Part shown: piece after piece, positions 51,996 to 52,820 of the stretch
How positions within the stretch are numbered: the first letter of the stretch is position 1
Layout of the letters: each line of letters opens with the position of its first letter
Source of the DNA: an uncultured bacterium
GTDB lineage: Bacteria > Verrucomicrobiota > Kiritimatiellia > CAIKKV01
Length of the DNA stretch: 52,820 nt
Assembly (NCBI GenBank): GCA_938038445.1
Contig: CALHRZ010000026.1
Coordinates: forward strand, 1 to 52,820
Reading direction: 5' to 3'
The notes under the pieces: model-generated
What the model was told of the DNA's origin: nothing
What the model saw: the letters and a program-made list of their open reading frames with translations, nothing else
The model's database searches: none
Position numbers and translations under genes: made by a program

Positions 51996-52766
51996 TCACA
52001 GACTCTTGACCCCAGCTTCGATGACAAACTCCGTCATGAAATCCGTCCCATCTACCGGCTTGATTCGCGTCACCCCTACCGGATCCGTCCAAAAACGGCT
52101 TTCCTTCAGCGAATTGGCAAATTCCGTAATCGCTTTCTGCGAAATTCGATCATCAAATGACTGCCCCTGAATCTGAAACCGCCGGGCCGATCGCGTCCCC
52201 CCAGTCACATCCTCCCCCGCCGGCGATTCGAGAATCCGAATGTCCGTCAGCCACATGCCGGCAGGAACCTTTTTGTGCAGTTCCTCCAACGCCTCCAGCC
52301 ACTGCGTACGTTTGGCCACGCAGTCGAACAACCGGGACGCTTGTTCCCATGCCTCCCCCTGTTTCCGTTTCAATTCCGTCAACTGCCGCTCCGTCCCCCG
52401 CAAAGCCGCAACTTGCCGCGCCGTCCGTTCCGACAACACATCGTATTCCCGCGAATCCTGATAGTAAAACAATCCCCAAATGCCCACCCCCGCTAAAACC
52501 GCTGCCGCCGCAGTCGCAAAAAAGGGAATCCTCGCAAAAAACTGGCGTTCCCGTACCAGATCCTCCGGCATCAGACTGATCTCGATCGGACATGCCCCAG
52601 CCAACCGCAACGCAACCCCCACATTGGACCCAAGGAAAAACACGTCGCGCCCCACTTGCTCCAAATCAAGCGCCTGAGAAACCGGCATGTTCGAAAAGGG
52701 ATTGAATAACTCAACGGGCAGCTTCAATTTGTCCGCCATGAATTCGTCCAATCGGTCAATTAAACT
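51996..52766 (-). CDS. PilM-PilN fusion, C-terminal part only (5' end cut), system D
   Basis: The reading frame is open into the poly-G run. The visible 256 residues begin with SLIDRLDEFMADKLKLPVE, the end of the PilM adenosine-binding region, and continue with LALRLAGACPIEISLMPEDL. A membrane helix follows (about 88-107 of the visible part), then a coiled coil and a PilN-like periplasmic domain. This is the same PilM-plus-PilN layout as in system B and in Amuc_1101-type proteins. The N-terminal ATPase part, about 300 residues by comparison, is missing because the contig ends. The stop codon overlaps the region before the PilO-like gene. Confidence 0.8.
   Translation of the reverse strand, partial: SLIDRLDEFMADKLKLPVELFNPFSNMPVSQALDLEQVGRDVFFLGSNVGVALRLAGACPIEISLMPEDLVRERQFFARIPFFATAAAAVLAGVGIWGLFYYQDSREYDVLSERTARQVAALRGTERQLTELKRKQGEAWEQASRLFDCVAKRTQWLEALEELHKKVPAGMWLTDIRILESPAGEDVTGGTRSARRFQIQGQSFDDRISQKAITEFANSLKESRFWTDPVGVTRIKPVDGTDFMTEFVIEAGVKSL

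Positions 52767-52820
<54 letters not shown>

Overview
The window looks like one contig from an uncultured member of the PVC superphylum, most likely Verrucomicrobiota or Kiritimatiellota. This placement is inferred from three things: a locus ordered like Akkermansia Amuc_1101-1100-1099-1098 at the right end, the abundance of prepilin, PilM/N/O and secretin genes, and moderately high GC with bacterial housekeeping genes. No taxonomic search was possible. Both ends are cut: a pilus gene is open at base 1, and the right end runs into about 54 consecutive G, which is probably a sequencing or assembly artefact.

Layout. (1) Bases 1-8594 hold system A: a leftward prepilin operon (PilV-, PilW- and PilX-like) and, divergently, a rightward pilM-N-O-P-lipoprotein-secretin operon. 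A membrane histidine-kinase-like gene that has lost its catalytic residues (8614-10302) follows on the same strand. (2) Leftward panC and a genuine hybrid histidine kinase (10274-13189), then tRNA-Val(CAC). (3) 13339-20980, leftward, is system B: prepilin, lipoprotein secretin, PilM-PilN fusion, PilO, PilP-like and a GspE/PilB ATPase. (4) 21021-26775, rightward: a large secreted protein with a degenerate SGNH-like end, a processive family-2 glycosyltransferase, a polytopic membrane protein and a coiled-coil membrane protein, probably for a surface glycan. (5) A leftward cupin and Gfo/Idh/MocA oxidoreductase pair, divergent from a UDP-glucose dehydrogenase. (6) 30199-37699, rightward, is system C: a type II secretion operon gspG-H-I-J-K-L-M-D. 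(7) rplM-rpsI, argJ-B-D-G, comEC, ctpA and tsaD, rightward. (8) 47187 to the right end, leftward, is system D: a PilM-PilN fusion (cut), an Amuc_1100-like PilO, an Amuc_1099-like zinc-ribbon and calcium-repeat protein, and a large secretin.

The main theme is four different secretin-based envelope assemblies in about 53 kb. Only one assembly ATPase gene (system B) is visible, and no GspF/PilC platform protein, PilT or prepilin peptidase. These parts are therefore either shared and encoded elsewhere, or absent. Genes inside each system are packed with ATGA overlaps or very short gaps, so each set probably makes one transcript. The ribosomal, arginine and tsaD block is ordinary housekeeping DNA lying between systems C and D. 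No insertion sequence, integrase, CRISPR array or rRNA was recognised.
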